The position numbers were made by a program, and so were the translations under genes. From contig NZ_MTBP01000002.1 in NCBI RefSeq assembly GCF_002911665.1, positions 682,001-746,000 of the forward strand: 64,000 bases of DNA, read 5' to 3'. This DNA is from Actinomadura rubteroloni (GTDB taxonomy: Bacteria > Actinomycetota > Actinomycetes > Streptosporangiales > Streptosporangiaceae). The notes below the pieces were generated by a model, which had not been told where the DNA came from, searched no databases, and saw only the letters and a program-made list of their open reading frames with translations. This document shows positions 17,754 through 26,603 of the stretch, piece by piece; within the stretch, counting starts at the first letter, position 1, and each line of letters starts with the position of its first letter.

Positions 17754-18623
17754 GTGGATTTCGGAGCACCCCGGTACGGACGGGTACCGGCGCGGGTGCT
17801 GCTGCTCGGGCGGCACGACGGCTGGCACTGCGAGATCATCGACGACAAGGACGGCCGCGACCGCCTCCCCCTGGCGGGATCCGGCGTCACCTGGGACGGC
17901 CCGCACGGCCGCGAGCCCGCCTGGTGGCGGGGCCGGCTCGCCGCCGACGCCGCCGCCCTCCGCGAACGGGTCGAGCAGGCCGTCACCGATCGCGCGTTCA
18001 CCGATCTCGGCGTCGAGGCCGACGTCGCGTGGTTCGCGGTGGACGACCCGGTCTCCTGGGAGGGCCTGGTCACGCTGCGCGAACCCGACCCGGCCCGGTA
18101 CCCGGGGAACGTCCCGCCGTACGTGGTGACGCTGGAGCCCGAGCGCGGCGCCGTCCTGCCCGAGGCGGACGTCCTGTTCACCGCCGGACCGGACGAGGCG
18201 TGGTGCGCCCTGGACGCGGTCGCCGCCCGGCTCGGCTCCCCCGATCCGGCGGGCGCGTTCATCTGCGGGTACAGCGGCTACCGGTCCGTCCGGGTCGGGC
18301 GCGGCCACCTCGGGGTCGGCTGCATGCACGACCCGGACGGCACCGAACGCGTCCGGACGATCTTCGGCAACCGCCCGGCGGGCTGGGGCGGCAACCCCGA
18401 GCTGCGGTTCCGCCTGGACGGCATCGACCTCCTGCACGAGCCCGCCGCGGACGTCGTCACGCTGTTCCGCGACCTCGGGCACGACGTCGCCGAGCGGCAC
18501 GCGCAGGTGCTGCTGCCCGGCCTCGGGCTGAGCCTGAGCCGGTCCGGCGACGACGCGCGGCGCTTCGCCGGGCTCACGCTGGAGCATCCCGACCCGTCCG
18601 GCGCGCCGTGGCGCTTCTTCTAG
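17754..18623 (+). CDS. Hypothetical protein, unrecognised family
   Basis: This 289-residue protein has no signal peptide or membrane helix and is rich in aromatic residues and aspartate. Its opening (VLLLGRHDGWHCEIIDDKDGRDRLPL) and the later part (CGYSGYRSVRVGRGHLGVGCMHDPDG) look strand-rich. The central third, DVAWFAVDDPVSWEGLVTLREPDP, is also compatible with a beta-sheet protein. No catalytic motif is recognised. Codon use and GC match the neighbours, so recent transfer is not evident. It is divergent from the small hypothetical gene at 17120 and precedes the DUF4870 gene by 74 bp; no functional link is clear. Confidence 0.7.
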   Translation: MDFGAPRYGRVPARVLLLGRHDGWHCEIIDDKDGRDRLPLAGSGVTWDGPHGREPAWWRGRLAADAAALRERVEQAVTDRAFTDLGVEADVAWFAVDDPVSWEGLVTLREPDPARYPGNVPPYVVTLEPERGAVLPEADVLFTAGPDEAWCALDAVAARLGSPDPAGAFICGYSGYRSVRVGRGHLGVGCMHDPDGTERVRTIFGNRPAGWGGNPELRFRLDGIDLLHEPAADVVTLFRDLGHDVAERHAQVLLPGLGLSLSRSGDDARRFAGLTLEHPDPSGAPWRFF

Positions 18624-18697
18624 CCGCGAACCAACGCGCGCGGCGAACCGTCATACTCGTACCGGACATCCCGGCCACCCCAGAGAGGACGTCGCGC

Positions 18698-19219
18698 ATG
18701 GCCTACGGGCCTCCTCCGCAGCCCGGCCCCGGCCCCTGGCAGCAGCCCCCGCAACAGCAGCAGTGGCAGCAGCCGCACCAGCAGGCGCCGCAGCAGTGGC
18801 AGCAGCCTCCGCAGCAGCAGGGCTGGCAGCAGCCGCCCCCGCAGCAGCAGGGCCGGCAGCCCCAGCCGCCGCCTCCGGTCGACCAGGGACCGGCCGACGC
18901 CCACGAGCTGAACTGGGCGCTCATGGCCTACATCGGCCAGTTCGTGATCGGCGCGCTCGCGCCGGCGATCGTCTACTTCGGCCGGATCCGCAGCCCGTTC
19001 GTCCGCCGGCACGCCGCGCAGGGCCTCAACATGGGCGTCGCGGGCGCGGTCGTCTGGATCGTGGGCCTGCTGCTCTCCCAGCTCATCGGCATCCTGGTCT
19101 GGATCCCGGTGCTGTTCACCGTCGCGCTGTTCGTGTTCCTCGTCTACGCCGGACGGGCCGCGAACAAGGGCGAGTTCCGGCGCGTCCCGGCCGTCCTCGC
19201 CTGGCCGCTGCTGAAGTGA
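18698..19219 (+). CDS. DUF4870 domain membrane protein with Gln/Pro-rich N-terminus
   Basis: The first 65 residues of this 173-residue protein are almost entirely Gln, Pro, Trp and Gly in short repeats. The rest is a three-helix DUF4870/Tic20-like membrane domain. Helix one is WALMAYIGQFVIGALAPAIVYF; FVRRHAAQGLNMGV is the typical loop; helix two contains VWIVGLLLSQLIGILVWIPV and helix three LFTVALFVFLVYAGRAANKG. GAGAGGAC upstream provides a ribosome-binding site for ATG 18698. Such proteins are common in actinobacteria and of unknown function. The disordered head should face the cytoplasm and may mediate protein-protein contacts, which is inference. It converges on lepA across a shared terminator. 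Confidence 0.85.
   Translation: MAYGPPPQPGPGPWQQPPQQQQWQQPHQQAPQQWQQPPQQQGWQQPPPQQQGRQPQPPPPVDQGPADAHELNWALMAYIGQFVIGALAPAIVYFGRIRSPFVRRHAAQGLNMGVAGAVVWIVGLLLSQLIGILVWIPVLFTVALFVFLVYAGRAANKGEFRRVPAVLAWPLLK
18735..18866 (+). repeat. CAG/CCG-rich coding repeat
   Basis: Imperfect tandem units encoding WQQPPQQQ-like peptides occur about six times inside the DUF4870 gene. The DNA is dominated by cag and ccg codons, so the opposite strand shows a misleading cysteine-rich open frame. Slippage at this tract could change repeat number between strains. Confidence 0.8.
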
Positions 19220-19222
19220 GAC

Positions 19223-19245
19223 TCCCCTCCCGGCGCGGGAGGGGA
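19223..19245. terminator. Bidirectional terminator between DUF4870 gene and lepA
   Basis: A perfect 10-bp stem (TCCCCTCCCG with CGGGAGGGGA) closes a three-base GCG loop and fills the 31-bp gap between two convergent stop codons. No long T-run follows, as usual at this GC content. Confidence 0.75.
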
Positions 19246-19250
19246 CTCCG

Positions 19251-21089
<1,839 letters not shown>

Positions 21090-21194
21090 CGGGGTCCGTT
21101 CGCAAAATCACAGATGGGATTGGGGTCGCGGCGACGCAGGTCGCCGTTCTCCATAGTCCCACGCGGCCCGGGATGGTCCGTGCAGCGGCTCCGG

Positions 21195-21224
21195 TTCGAG
21201 TTAAGCGTCCGCCATTGGTAGGCT
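21195..21224 (+). promoter_or_regulatory. Candidate rpsT promoter
   Basis: TTCGAG (21195-21200) and TAGGCT (21219-21224) are separated by 18 bp. The -10 is good and the -35 weak. Use of this promoter would leave a leader of about 120 bases ahead of rpsT. Confidence 0.4.
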
Positions 21225-21247
21225 GTGCGTCTGCGTGTGGCGTAGTC

Positions 21248-21263
21248 GTGCCCTGGGGGGCAC
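21248..21263 (+). promoter_or_regulatory. Hairpin in the rpsT leader
   Basis: GTGCCC and GGGCAC form a 6-bp stem around a TGGG loop inside the predicted long 5' leader. It could take part in S20 autoregulation, but nothing beyond the potential to fold is visible. Confidence 0.3.
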
Positions 21264-21349
21264 CGTCCGCCCCCGTTCTCATTCGTTGGATGCCTGACCG
21301 GCGCCAGCGGCAGGCGAAATCTCTACGACCAAGGCTGAGGCACTACGAC

Positions 21350-21616
21350 GTGGCTAACATCAAGTCCCAGATCAAGCGGAACAAGCAGAACGAGAAGGCT
21401 CGGCTGCGCAACAAGGCCGTCAAGTCGGAGCTGAAGACGGCCATCCGCAAGTTCCGCGAGGCCGCCGACGCCGGTGACGTCGAGAAGGCCGTCGCCGCGC
21501 AGCAGCAGGCCGCCCGCAAGCTCGACAAGGCCGTGAGCAAGGGCGTGATCCACAAGAACCAGGCCGCCAACCGCAAGTCGGCCATCGCCAAGCAGGCCGC
21601 CGCGCTGGCGAAGTAG
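21350..21616 (+). CDS. rpsT: 30S ribosomal protein S20
   Basis: S20 is a helical primary binder of 16S rRNA helix 44 and the 5' domain. The 88-residue product is extremely basic and matches the family throughout: [21 protein letters not shown], then [13 protein letters not shown], and the C-terminal [21 protein letters not shown]. Translation starts at GTG 21350, with GAGG a short distance upstream. The gene is divergent from lepA and has its own strong terminator, so it is expressed as a single-gene unit. Codon choice is highly biased, consistent with high expression. Confidence 0.98.
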   Translation: MANIKSQIKRNKQNEKARLRNKAVKSELKTAIRKFREAADAGDVEKAVAAQQQAARKLDKAVSKGVIHKNQAANRKSAIAKQAAALAK

Positions 21617-21623
21617 GCGCTTC

Positions 21624-21659
21624 CGGCGAAGCCGCGGCCCGCGGGCCGCGGCTTCGCCG
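21624..21659 (+). terminator. Strong rpsT terminator
   Basis: A 16-bp perfect stem (CGGCGAAGCCGCGGCC paired with GGCCGCGGCTTCGCCG) with a very short loop starts eight bases after the stop codon, followed by TTT. Confidence 0.88.
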
Positions 21660-21676
21660 TTTCCGCAAGGGACGCC

Positions 21677-22222
21677 GTGGACGACCGGACTGTCGCGATC
21701 TCCCGCTTCCTCGGCCGCCACCTGCGGCACCGGCCGGAGGCGATCGGGCTCGTCCTGGACGCCTCGGGCTGGACGGACGTGGCCGCGCTGCTGGCCGCCG
21801 CCGCCCGGCACGGCTTCCCGGTGACCCGCGCCGAGCTGGACGCCGTCGTCGCGTCCGACGCCAAGGGCCGCTACGCGCTGGACGCGGCGGGCCTGCGGAT
21901 CCGCGCGAACCAGGGGCACTCGGTGCCGGTCGAGCTGGGCCTGCCGGTGGCCGCTCCCCCGCCCGTCCTGTTCCACGGGACGGTCCGGCGCGCGTTGGAC
22001 GGCATCCGCCGCGACGGCCTCCTCCCGATGGGACGGCACGCGGTCCACCTGTCGCCCGACCGGGCCACGGCCGAGCGGGTCGGGACGCGCCGGGGCCGTC
22101 CGGTGGTCCTCACGGTGGACGCGGCCGGGATGGCGGCCGATGGCCACGAGTTCCGGGTCAGCGCGAACGGCGTGTGGCTGGTGGCCGCTGTTCCGCCCCG
22201 CTTCCTCGCACTGCCGCAGTGA
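21677..22222 (+). CDS. kptA: RNA 2'-phosphotransferase (Tpt1/KptA family)
   Basis: KptA transfers an internal 2'-phosphate from RNA to NAD+, giving ADP-ribose 1'',2''-cyclic phosphate. The 181-residue protein shows the conserved elements in order: SRFLGRHLRHRPEAIGL (Arg-His catalytic pair), SGWTDVAALL, RIRANQGHS, LFHGT, HAVHLSPDRATAERVGTRRG and FRVSANGVWL. The basic active-site residues known for Tpt1 all seem present. The start is GTG 21677, 17 bp after the rpsT terminator. Bacterial substrates are unknown because fungal-type tRNA splicing is absent. It overlaps convergently with the HAD-like gene by 65 bp, which is unusually long. Confidence 0.93.
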   Translation: MDDRTVAISRFLGRHLRHRPEAIGLVLDASGWTDVAALLAAAARHGFPVTRAELDAVVASDAKGRYALDAAGLRIRANQGHSVPVELGLPVAAPPPVLFHGTVRRALDGIRRDGLLPMGRHAVHLSPDRATAERVGTRRGRPVVLTVDAAGMAADGHEFRVSANGVWLVAAVPPRFLALPQ

Positions 22223-22694
22223 TCATCGTTTCGGCGTCCGCCCAGGTCAGCGGGTTGGGCAGCGCGGACGGACGGCGCTGCGGCCCGAACAGGTAGCGGT
22301 GCGGGACGATCCCCTCCAGCGCGCGGTGCACGTCCGGACGGTCGTCGATCATGTGCGTGATCCCGAGGTCCGCGCAGTGCACCGCCTTCTCCGGCCGTCG
22401 GCGGCAGAACCGGACGTTCCCCGGGTCCAGCCCGGTCCGGGCGTGGAAGTCGTGGCGGTCGAGCCAGGCGAGCGTGCGCTGCCGGATCCGGTCGCCGCAC
22501 TTGGAGATGATCCAGGCGCGTCCGTCGAACAGCGCGACGAGCCGCGGCACCGCTTCCCACATTCCGGGCATGGCGGGCGAGGCGAGGGCGTCCTCCAGGG
22601 TGCCGTCGAGGAAGACCGTGTCCTGCTCTCCGGTGGCGTGCGCGCCGCCCATGATGACGCGGCCGAAGTCGATGCCCAGTGCGTTGGTGTTCAT
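22158..22694 (-). CDS. HAD-like protein, putative phosphatase
   Basis: This is a small 178-residue cytosolic protein with a HAD-like layout. Motif I is reduced (LGIDFGRVIMGG, where the second Asp is Gly). A motif II-like segment is seen in RAWIISKCGD, and motif IV appears as HMIDDRPDVH. Loss of the second motif I aspartate is known in some HAD branches and suggests altered chemistry or none. The C-terminus is polar and may be disordered. The gene is divergent from the LysR gene (70 bp between starts) and its 3' end lies inside the kptA coding region. No partner or substrate can be assigned. Confidence 0.7.
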   Translation of the reverse strand: MNTNALGIDFGRVIMGGAHATGEQDTVFLDGTLEDALASPAMPGMWEAVPRLVALFDGRAWIISKCGDRIRQRTLAWLDRHDFHARTGLDPGNVRFCRRRPEKAVHCADLGITHMIDDRPDVHRALEGIVPHRYLFGPQRRPSALPNPLTWADAETMITAAVRGSGAEQRPPATRRSR

Positions 22695-22751
22695 GGCGTC
22701 CAGCGTCGCGGGCCGAAGACTCGAAGAGAACTAGATAAAGCCTGTCGAACT

Positions 22752-22766
22752 ATAGGCTCAGCCTAT
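22752..22766. promoter_or_regulatory. -10 and palindrome at the LysR-gene start
   Basis: ATAGGCT-C-AGCCTAT is a perfect 7-bp inverted repeat that contains the -10 hexamer TAGGCT (22753-22758) and reaches into the ATG at 22765. The six-base gap between the -10 and the ATG suggests a leaderless transcript and possible autoregulation. A second AGCCT lies ten bases upstream of the AGGCT arm, giving a further LysR-like inverted repeat. Confidence 0.45.
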
Positions 22767-23624
22767 GGATCTGGACCGGGTGTCCACCGACGCGCTGGCC
22801 GCGTTCGCCGTCTTCGCCGAGCACCGCAACTTCACGCGGGCGGCGGCGGAGCTGTCGATCTCGCAGCCGTCGCTGCACGCGAAGGTGGCGCGGCTCGCGG
22901 CGTCGCTGGGCCTCCGCTGTACGTCCGGCGCGGGCGGACGCTCGCGCTGACCCACGAGGGCGAGCAGGTCGCGCGGTTCGCGCGGGAGCTGGACGCGCGG
23001 GTCGGCGGGTTCCTCGCCGAACTGCGCGGCACCGCCCCGGCGCGGCGCCCGGTGCTCGCCGCGGGCGAGGGCGCCTACCTCTACCTGCTCGGCGAGGTCG
23101 TGCGGGCGGTGCCGGGGCTGCGGCTGCTGAACGGCGACCGGGCGCGCACGCTCGCCGCCGTCCGGACGGGCCGCGCGGACGTCGGCGTCGCGGTGCTGGA
23201 CGTCCTGCCCGCCGACCTGGAGGCCGTCCCGCTCGCCCGGTACCCGCAGGTGCTGGTGGTGCCGCCGGACCATCCGCTGGCCGCGCGCACCGCCGTCGAG
23301 CTGCGCGACCTGGCCGGGTCGGCGCTGGTCGTCCCGCCCGCGCCGGGCCCGCACCGGGTCGCGCTGGAACGCGCGCTGCGCGCCGCCGACGTGCCGTGGA
23401 CGGTCGCCGTCGAGGCCGCGGGCTGGCCGCTGCTGCTCCACTTCGCCGCGCTCGGCGTCGGCCCGGCCGTGGTGAACGGGTGCGTCCGGACGCCGCCGGG
23501 GCTGGTCCGGCGGGAGATCACCGATCTTCCGCCGGTCCCCTACCACGCCGTCCACGTCCCCGGCCGGACCGATCCCGCGTGCGCGGACCTGCTGGCCGCG
23601 GTCCGCGCGCACGTGCCGGGCTAG
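22765..23624 (+). pseudogene. LysR-family transcriptional regulator, broken by a one-base frameshift
   Basis: The first 50 residues are a normal LysR winged helix (LAAFAVFAEHRNFTRAAAELSISQPSLHAKVARLAASLG). The frame then runs into a stop at 22948-22950. From about 22911 the next frame continues the family pattern without a break (PLYVRRGRTLALTHEGEQV), followed by a full effector-binding domain to 23624. One C missing in ggcctccg (22909-22916) would restore a 286-residue protein reading SLGLPLYVRRG. The effector domain shows no further damage, so the lesion is recent or a sequencing error. The gene is convergent (4-bp overlap) with the aromatic operon, which it may once have regulated. Confidence 0.85.
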
Positions 23625-25213
23625 CCGGCGCGGCGCTCCGCGCCGGCCGTGTCCCGCGCGCACAGGGCGAGCAGGGGCGCCGCCACGCTCGCCTGGAGCG
23701 GGGGGAACACCGCCGCGATGTACCGGTCCGGCTTGACGAGCACGAACCCGCCCCGGGCGCTCGCCAGCGCGGCCTGGAGGCGTCCGTCGGCGTCCGCGAC
23801 GGCGCGGCGGCCGGGGTGCGGACGGGGCAGCCGCTCGTCCAGCGCGACGTCCACGAGCGCGAGGCCGTCGAGCGGAAGCTCGCGCGCGACGCGGTCCCAC
23901 GCGGCCGGCGCGACGTTCACCCCGAGCAGCGCGAGCCCGTCGCCGAGCACCTCGTCCAGCGGACGCGGGTGCAGGCTCGGCGGGACGAGCACGCGCGGCT
24001 GCGGGAGCTGCGTCCCGGTGAGCCGGTGCCGGCCCGCGACGAACCCGGCCGCGTGGACGGCGCGCGGCCGGAACCGCATCTCGCCGAGGTAGCGGCGGCC
24101 CCACGGCGTGGCCAGCAGCGTCCGGACGGTCGCGTCCCGCAGCGCGCCCCGCGCCGGGCTCGTCGTCATGACGACCCGGCCGAGCCGCTCGGAGAACTCG
24201 ACCATCGCGGTGGCGTGCGGGCGCCGCTCGGGCTCGTAGGTGTCGAGCAGCGCCTCGTCCGCGCGGCCGTGCCAGACCTCGGCGATCTTCCAGACGAGGT
24301 TGGCGGCGTCGCGGACGCCGGAGTTGAGGCCCTGCCCGGCGAACGGCGGCATCATGTGCGCCGCGTCGCCGAGCAGGAAGCACCGTCCGTCGCGCCAGCG
24401 GTCGGCGACGACCGCGTTGAACGTGTAGTTCGTGCAGCGCTCCACCTGGTCCGGGGTGATGGACCGGTAGGGACGGACGAGCCGTTCGATGGTCGCGAAG
24501 TCCGGCCGGGTGCCGCCGTCGCCCTCGCCGGGGTACAGGCGGAACTCGTAGCGGCAGCGGCCGTCGCGGCCGGGGACGATCACGGTGGGCCGGTCGGGCC
24601 GTCCGTGGTGCATGCCGTAGCGCTCGTCGTGGTAGTCGCCGGTGGTGTCGGCGACGAGCCAGACGTCGTGGTGGCTCGTCCCGGTCATGTCGATGTTCCG
24701 GAGTTCGCGGATGGTGCTGCGCCCGCCGTCGCAGCCGAGGACCCAGCTCACGTCCAGGGACGCGTCGCCGTCGGCGGAGCGCAGCGTCGCGGTCACTCCC
24801 TGGCCGGACTCCTTGACGTCGGCCAGCTCGGTCGCGAACCGGACGTCCACGCCGGGCCGTCCGCGCAGCGCGTCCAGCAGCACCTTCTCCAGCTCGGGCT
24901 GCGCGAACTGGTTCTTGAACGTGTAGCCGAGCCGGTAGGGCTCGGGGCCGCGCGCGTGGAACAGCGGACGGCCCTTGCGGTCGTAGTAGCGGGTGCCGGT
25001 GCCGGGGACGACGATCTCCAGCACGGTCTCGGCGAGCCCGGCGGCCTGGAGCGTGCGCAGCGACTCGTCGTCCAGGCTGATGGCCTTGGCCTCGTCGCTG
25101 GTCGCGGGGTTGCGCTCGACGAGGACGAGCGGGACGCCGCGCGCCGCGAGCAGGTTCGCGGCGGTCAGCCCGACCGGCCCGGCGCCGACGATCAGGACGG
25201 GCGGTGGCGTCAT
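23621..25213 (-). CDS. FAD-dependent aromatic monooxygenase (PheA/TfdB/MhpA type)
   Basis: This is a 530-residue class A flavoprotein hydroxylase that would use NAD(P)H and oxygen to hydroxylate a phenolic ring. It shows the FAD-binding Rossmann motif VGAGPVGLTAANLLAARG at the N-terminus and the DG motif GCDGGRSTIRE near residue 165. The second FAD motif FLLGDAAHMMPPFAGQGLNSGVRDA lies near 285. A C-terminal thioredoxin-like domain (about 395-530) is typical of 3-(3-hydroxyphenyl)propionate and related hydroxylases. It is the last gene of a seven-gene operon in which every junction is a 4-bp overlap. The substrate cannot be named; 2,4-dichlorophenol or hydroxyphenylpropionate type compounds are family precedents. 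Confidence 0.92.
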   Translation of the reverse strand: MTPPPVLIVGAGPVGLTAANLLAARGVPLVLVERNPATSDEAKAISLDDESLRTLQAAGLAETVLEIVVPGTGTRYYDRKGRPLFHARGPEPYRLGYTFKNQFAQPELEKVLLDALRGRPGVDVRFATELADVKESGQGVTATLRSADGDASLDVSWVLGCDGGRSTIRELRNIDMTGTSHHDVWLVADTTGDYHDERYGMHHGRPDRPTVIVPGRDGRCRYEFRLYPGEGDGGTRPDFATIERLVRPYRSITPDQVERCTNYTFNAVVADRWRDGRCFLLGDAAHMMPPFAGQGLNSGVRDAANLVWKIAEVWHGRADEALLDTYEPERRPHATAMVEFSERLGRVVMTTSPARGALRDATVRTLLATPWGRRYLGEMRFRPRAVHAAGFVAGRHRLTGTQLPQPRVLVPPSLHPRPLDEVLGDGLALLGVNVAPAAWDRVARELPLDGLALVDVALDERLPRPHPGRRAVADADGRLQAALASARGGFVLVKPDRYIAAVFPPLQASVAAPLLALCARDTAGAERRAG

Positions 25214-25923
25214 CGCGTCACCCGGAGGCGCTCGGCCAGGAACGCGTGCGTGCGGTCCCAGGCGGTGGCGGCGGCGTCCGCGCGGTACATCGCGGGGCGG
25301 GCGTCGCAGGCGAAGGCGTGCCCGGCGGACGCGTAGACGTGCTGCTCGTAGTCCACGCCCGCCTTGTCGAGCGCGGCGTCGATGGCCTGGACGTGCTCGG
25401 CCGGGATCGTCGGGTCGTCCGCGCCGACGTGCAGCAGGAGCGGCGCGGTGATGGACGCGGCGCGGTCGAGCACGGCGAACGGGCCGGCGGCGATGCCGGG
25501 GCCGTAGAACACGACGGCCGCGCCGAGGGACGGCAGCGCGGTCGCGGCGGTGAACGCGGCGCGCCCGCCGAAGCAGAACCCGACGACGGCGATGTCGGGA
25601 CGGGCGACGTCCTCGGTGCTCTCCAGCCGGTCCACGACGGCGCGGACGTCGGTGATGATCTCGTCCGGCCCGAGCCTGCCGATCAGCCCCATCGCCTCGG
25701 CGTGCTGGTCGTACCCGATCTCACCGGTGTTCGTCCGGTGGAAGAGGTCGGGGGCGACGGCGAGGTAGCCGCGCTCGGCGAACCGCCGCGCGATGTCGCG
25801 GATGTGGGCGTTGACGCCGAACGCCTCCTGGAGGACGACGACGGCGCGTCCGTTGGGCGTGTCCGGACGGGCGACGTGCACGTCCATCGGCCCGTCGGCG
25901 GTGGTCACGGTGATGGCGGTCAT
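25210..25923 (-). CDS. Dienelactone hydrolase family protein
   Basis: This is a 237-residue alpha/beta-hydrolase of the dienelactone hydrolase family, which opens lactone rings formed during aromatic degradation. The nucleophile elbow is GFCFGGRAA, giving a catalytic cysteine as in classical dienelactone hydrolases. The Asp (LLHVGADDPTIP) and His (ASAGHAFACD) of the triad are both visible. The N-terminal strand ends in VVLQEAFGVNAHIRDIARRFAERGY, the usual oxyanion region with its glutamate. The start at ATG 25923 overlaps the previous stop by 4 bp. It sits between the aldolase-fold gene and the monooxygenase, consistent with a role late in ring degradation. Confidence 0.92.
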   Translation of the reverse strand: MTAITVTTADGPMDVHVARPDTPNGRAVVVLQEAFGVNAHIRDIARRFAERGYLAVAPDLFHRTNTGEIGYDQHAEAMGLIGRLGPDEIITDVRAVVDRLESTEDVARPDIAVVGFCFGGRAAFTAATALPSLGAAVVFYGPGIAAGPFAVLDRAASITAPLLLHVGADDPTIPAEHVQAIDAALDKAGVDYEQHVYASAGHAFACDARPAMYRADAAATAWDRTHAFLAERLRVTR

Positions 25924-26603
25924 CGGGAGGAGCCCTTTCGGTCGAGGTAGTTCCAGCCGGCGTCGAGTTGTCCCGGCGGCCAGCACTGGAGGCGTTTGGC
26001 GGCGGCCTCCGCCGCGTCGGAGAAGACCCGGACCGGCCCGGCGGCCATGGCCATGAGCTGGGTCTGGCACGCGCGGTCGAGCAGGACGGCGTGCATCACG
26101 GCGGCGCCGGCGCTCGTCCCGGCCGCGACCAGCCCGTGCTTGGGCATCAGCGCGGCGGGCGCGTCGCCGAGCGTCTCGGCGAGCGCCCGGCCGAGGCCGG
26201 GGTTCTCCACCAGGCCGCCCGTGCGGGTGAAGCGCGGGACGTCCGCGCCGCCGAACAGTGCGCCCTCGTGGGAGATCGGGAGCAGCGGCGTGTCCAGCGC
26301 GGCGAACGCGACGGCGGCCTGCGCGTGGGTGTGGACCGTGCAGGTGACGTCGGGCCGCCGCCGCATGATCTCCAGGTGGATGTGGCACTCCTTGTGCGGC
26401 TTGCCCTCGCCTTCGAGGACGTCCGCGTCGAAGGAGACGAGCTGGACGCGGTCGGCGTCCACCTCCTCCAGGCCCCAGCCCGGCGCCTTGATCCAGATGC
26501 CGCGTCCGTCCGGGTCGCGGACGGCGGCGTGGCCCCAGACCATGTCGGCCTGCCCGGCGGCGGCGAGCGCGCGGGTCGCGCGGATCGCGAGGTCGGCGGT
26601 CAC
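25920..26603 (-). CDS. Class II aldolase/adducin-fold protein, possible aromatic decarboxylase
   Basis: This 227-residue protein has the class II aldolase fold. The zinc site residues are visible as the Glu of KECHIHLE, the two His of VHTHAQAA near residue 100, and the His of PKHGLVAAG near 155. Members of this fold act on fuculose or ribulose phosphates, but some (the PhtC-type 3,4-dihydroxyphthalate decarboxylases) remove a carboxyl group from aromatic rings. The aromatic-degradation context makes the second role or an aldol cleavage of a ring-opening product more likely than sugar metabolism. It starts at GTG 26603 (GTGA overlap with the dehydrogenase stop). The choice between roles is inference. 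Confidence 0.85.
   Translation of the reverse strand: MTADLAIRATRALAAAGQADMVWGHAAVRDPDGRGIWIKAPGWGLEEVDADRVQLVSFDADVLEGEGKPHKECHIHLEIMRRRPDVTCTVHTHAQAAVAFAALDTPLLPISHEGALFGGADVPRFTRTGGLVENPGLGRALAETLGDAPAALMPKHGLVAAGTSAGAAVMHAVLLDRACQTQLMAMAAGPVRVFSDAAEAAAKRLQCWPPGQLDAGWNYLDRKGSSR

Noticed and set aside
18703-18924. Cysteine-rich minus-strand small protein
   Set aside because: It is the antisense reading of the CAG-rich coding repeat in the DUF4870 gene.
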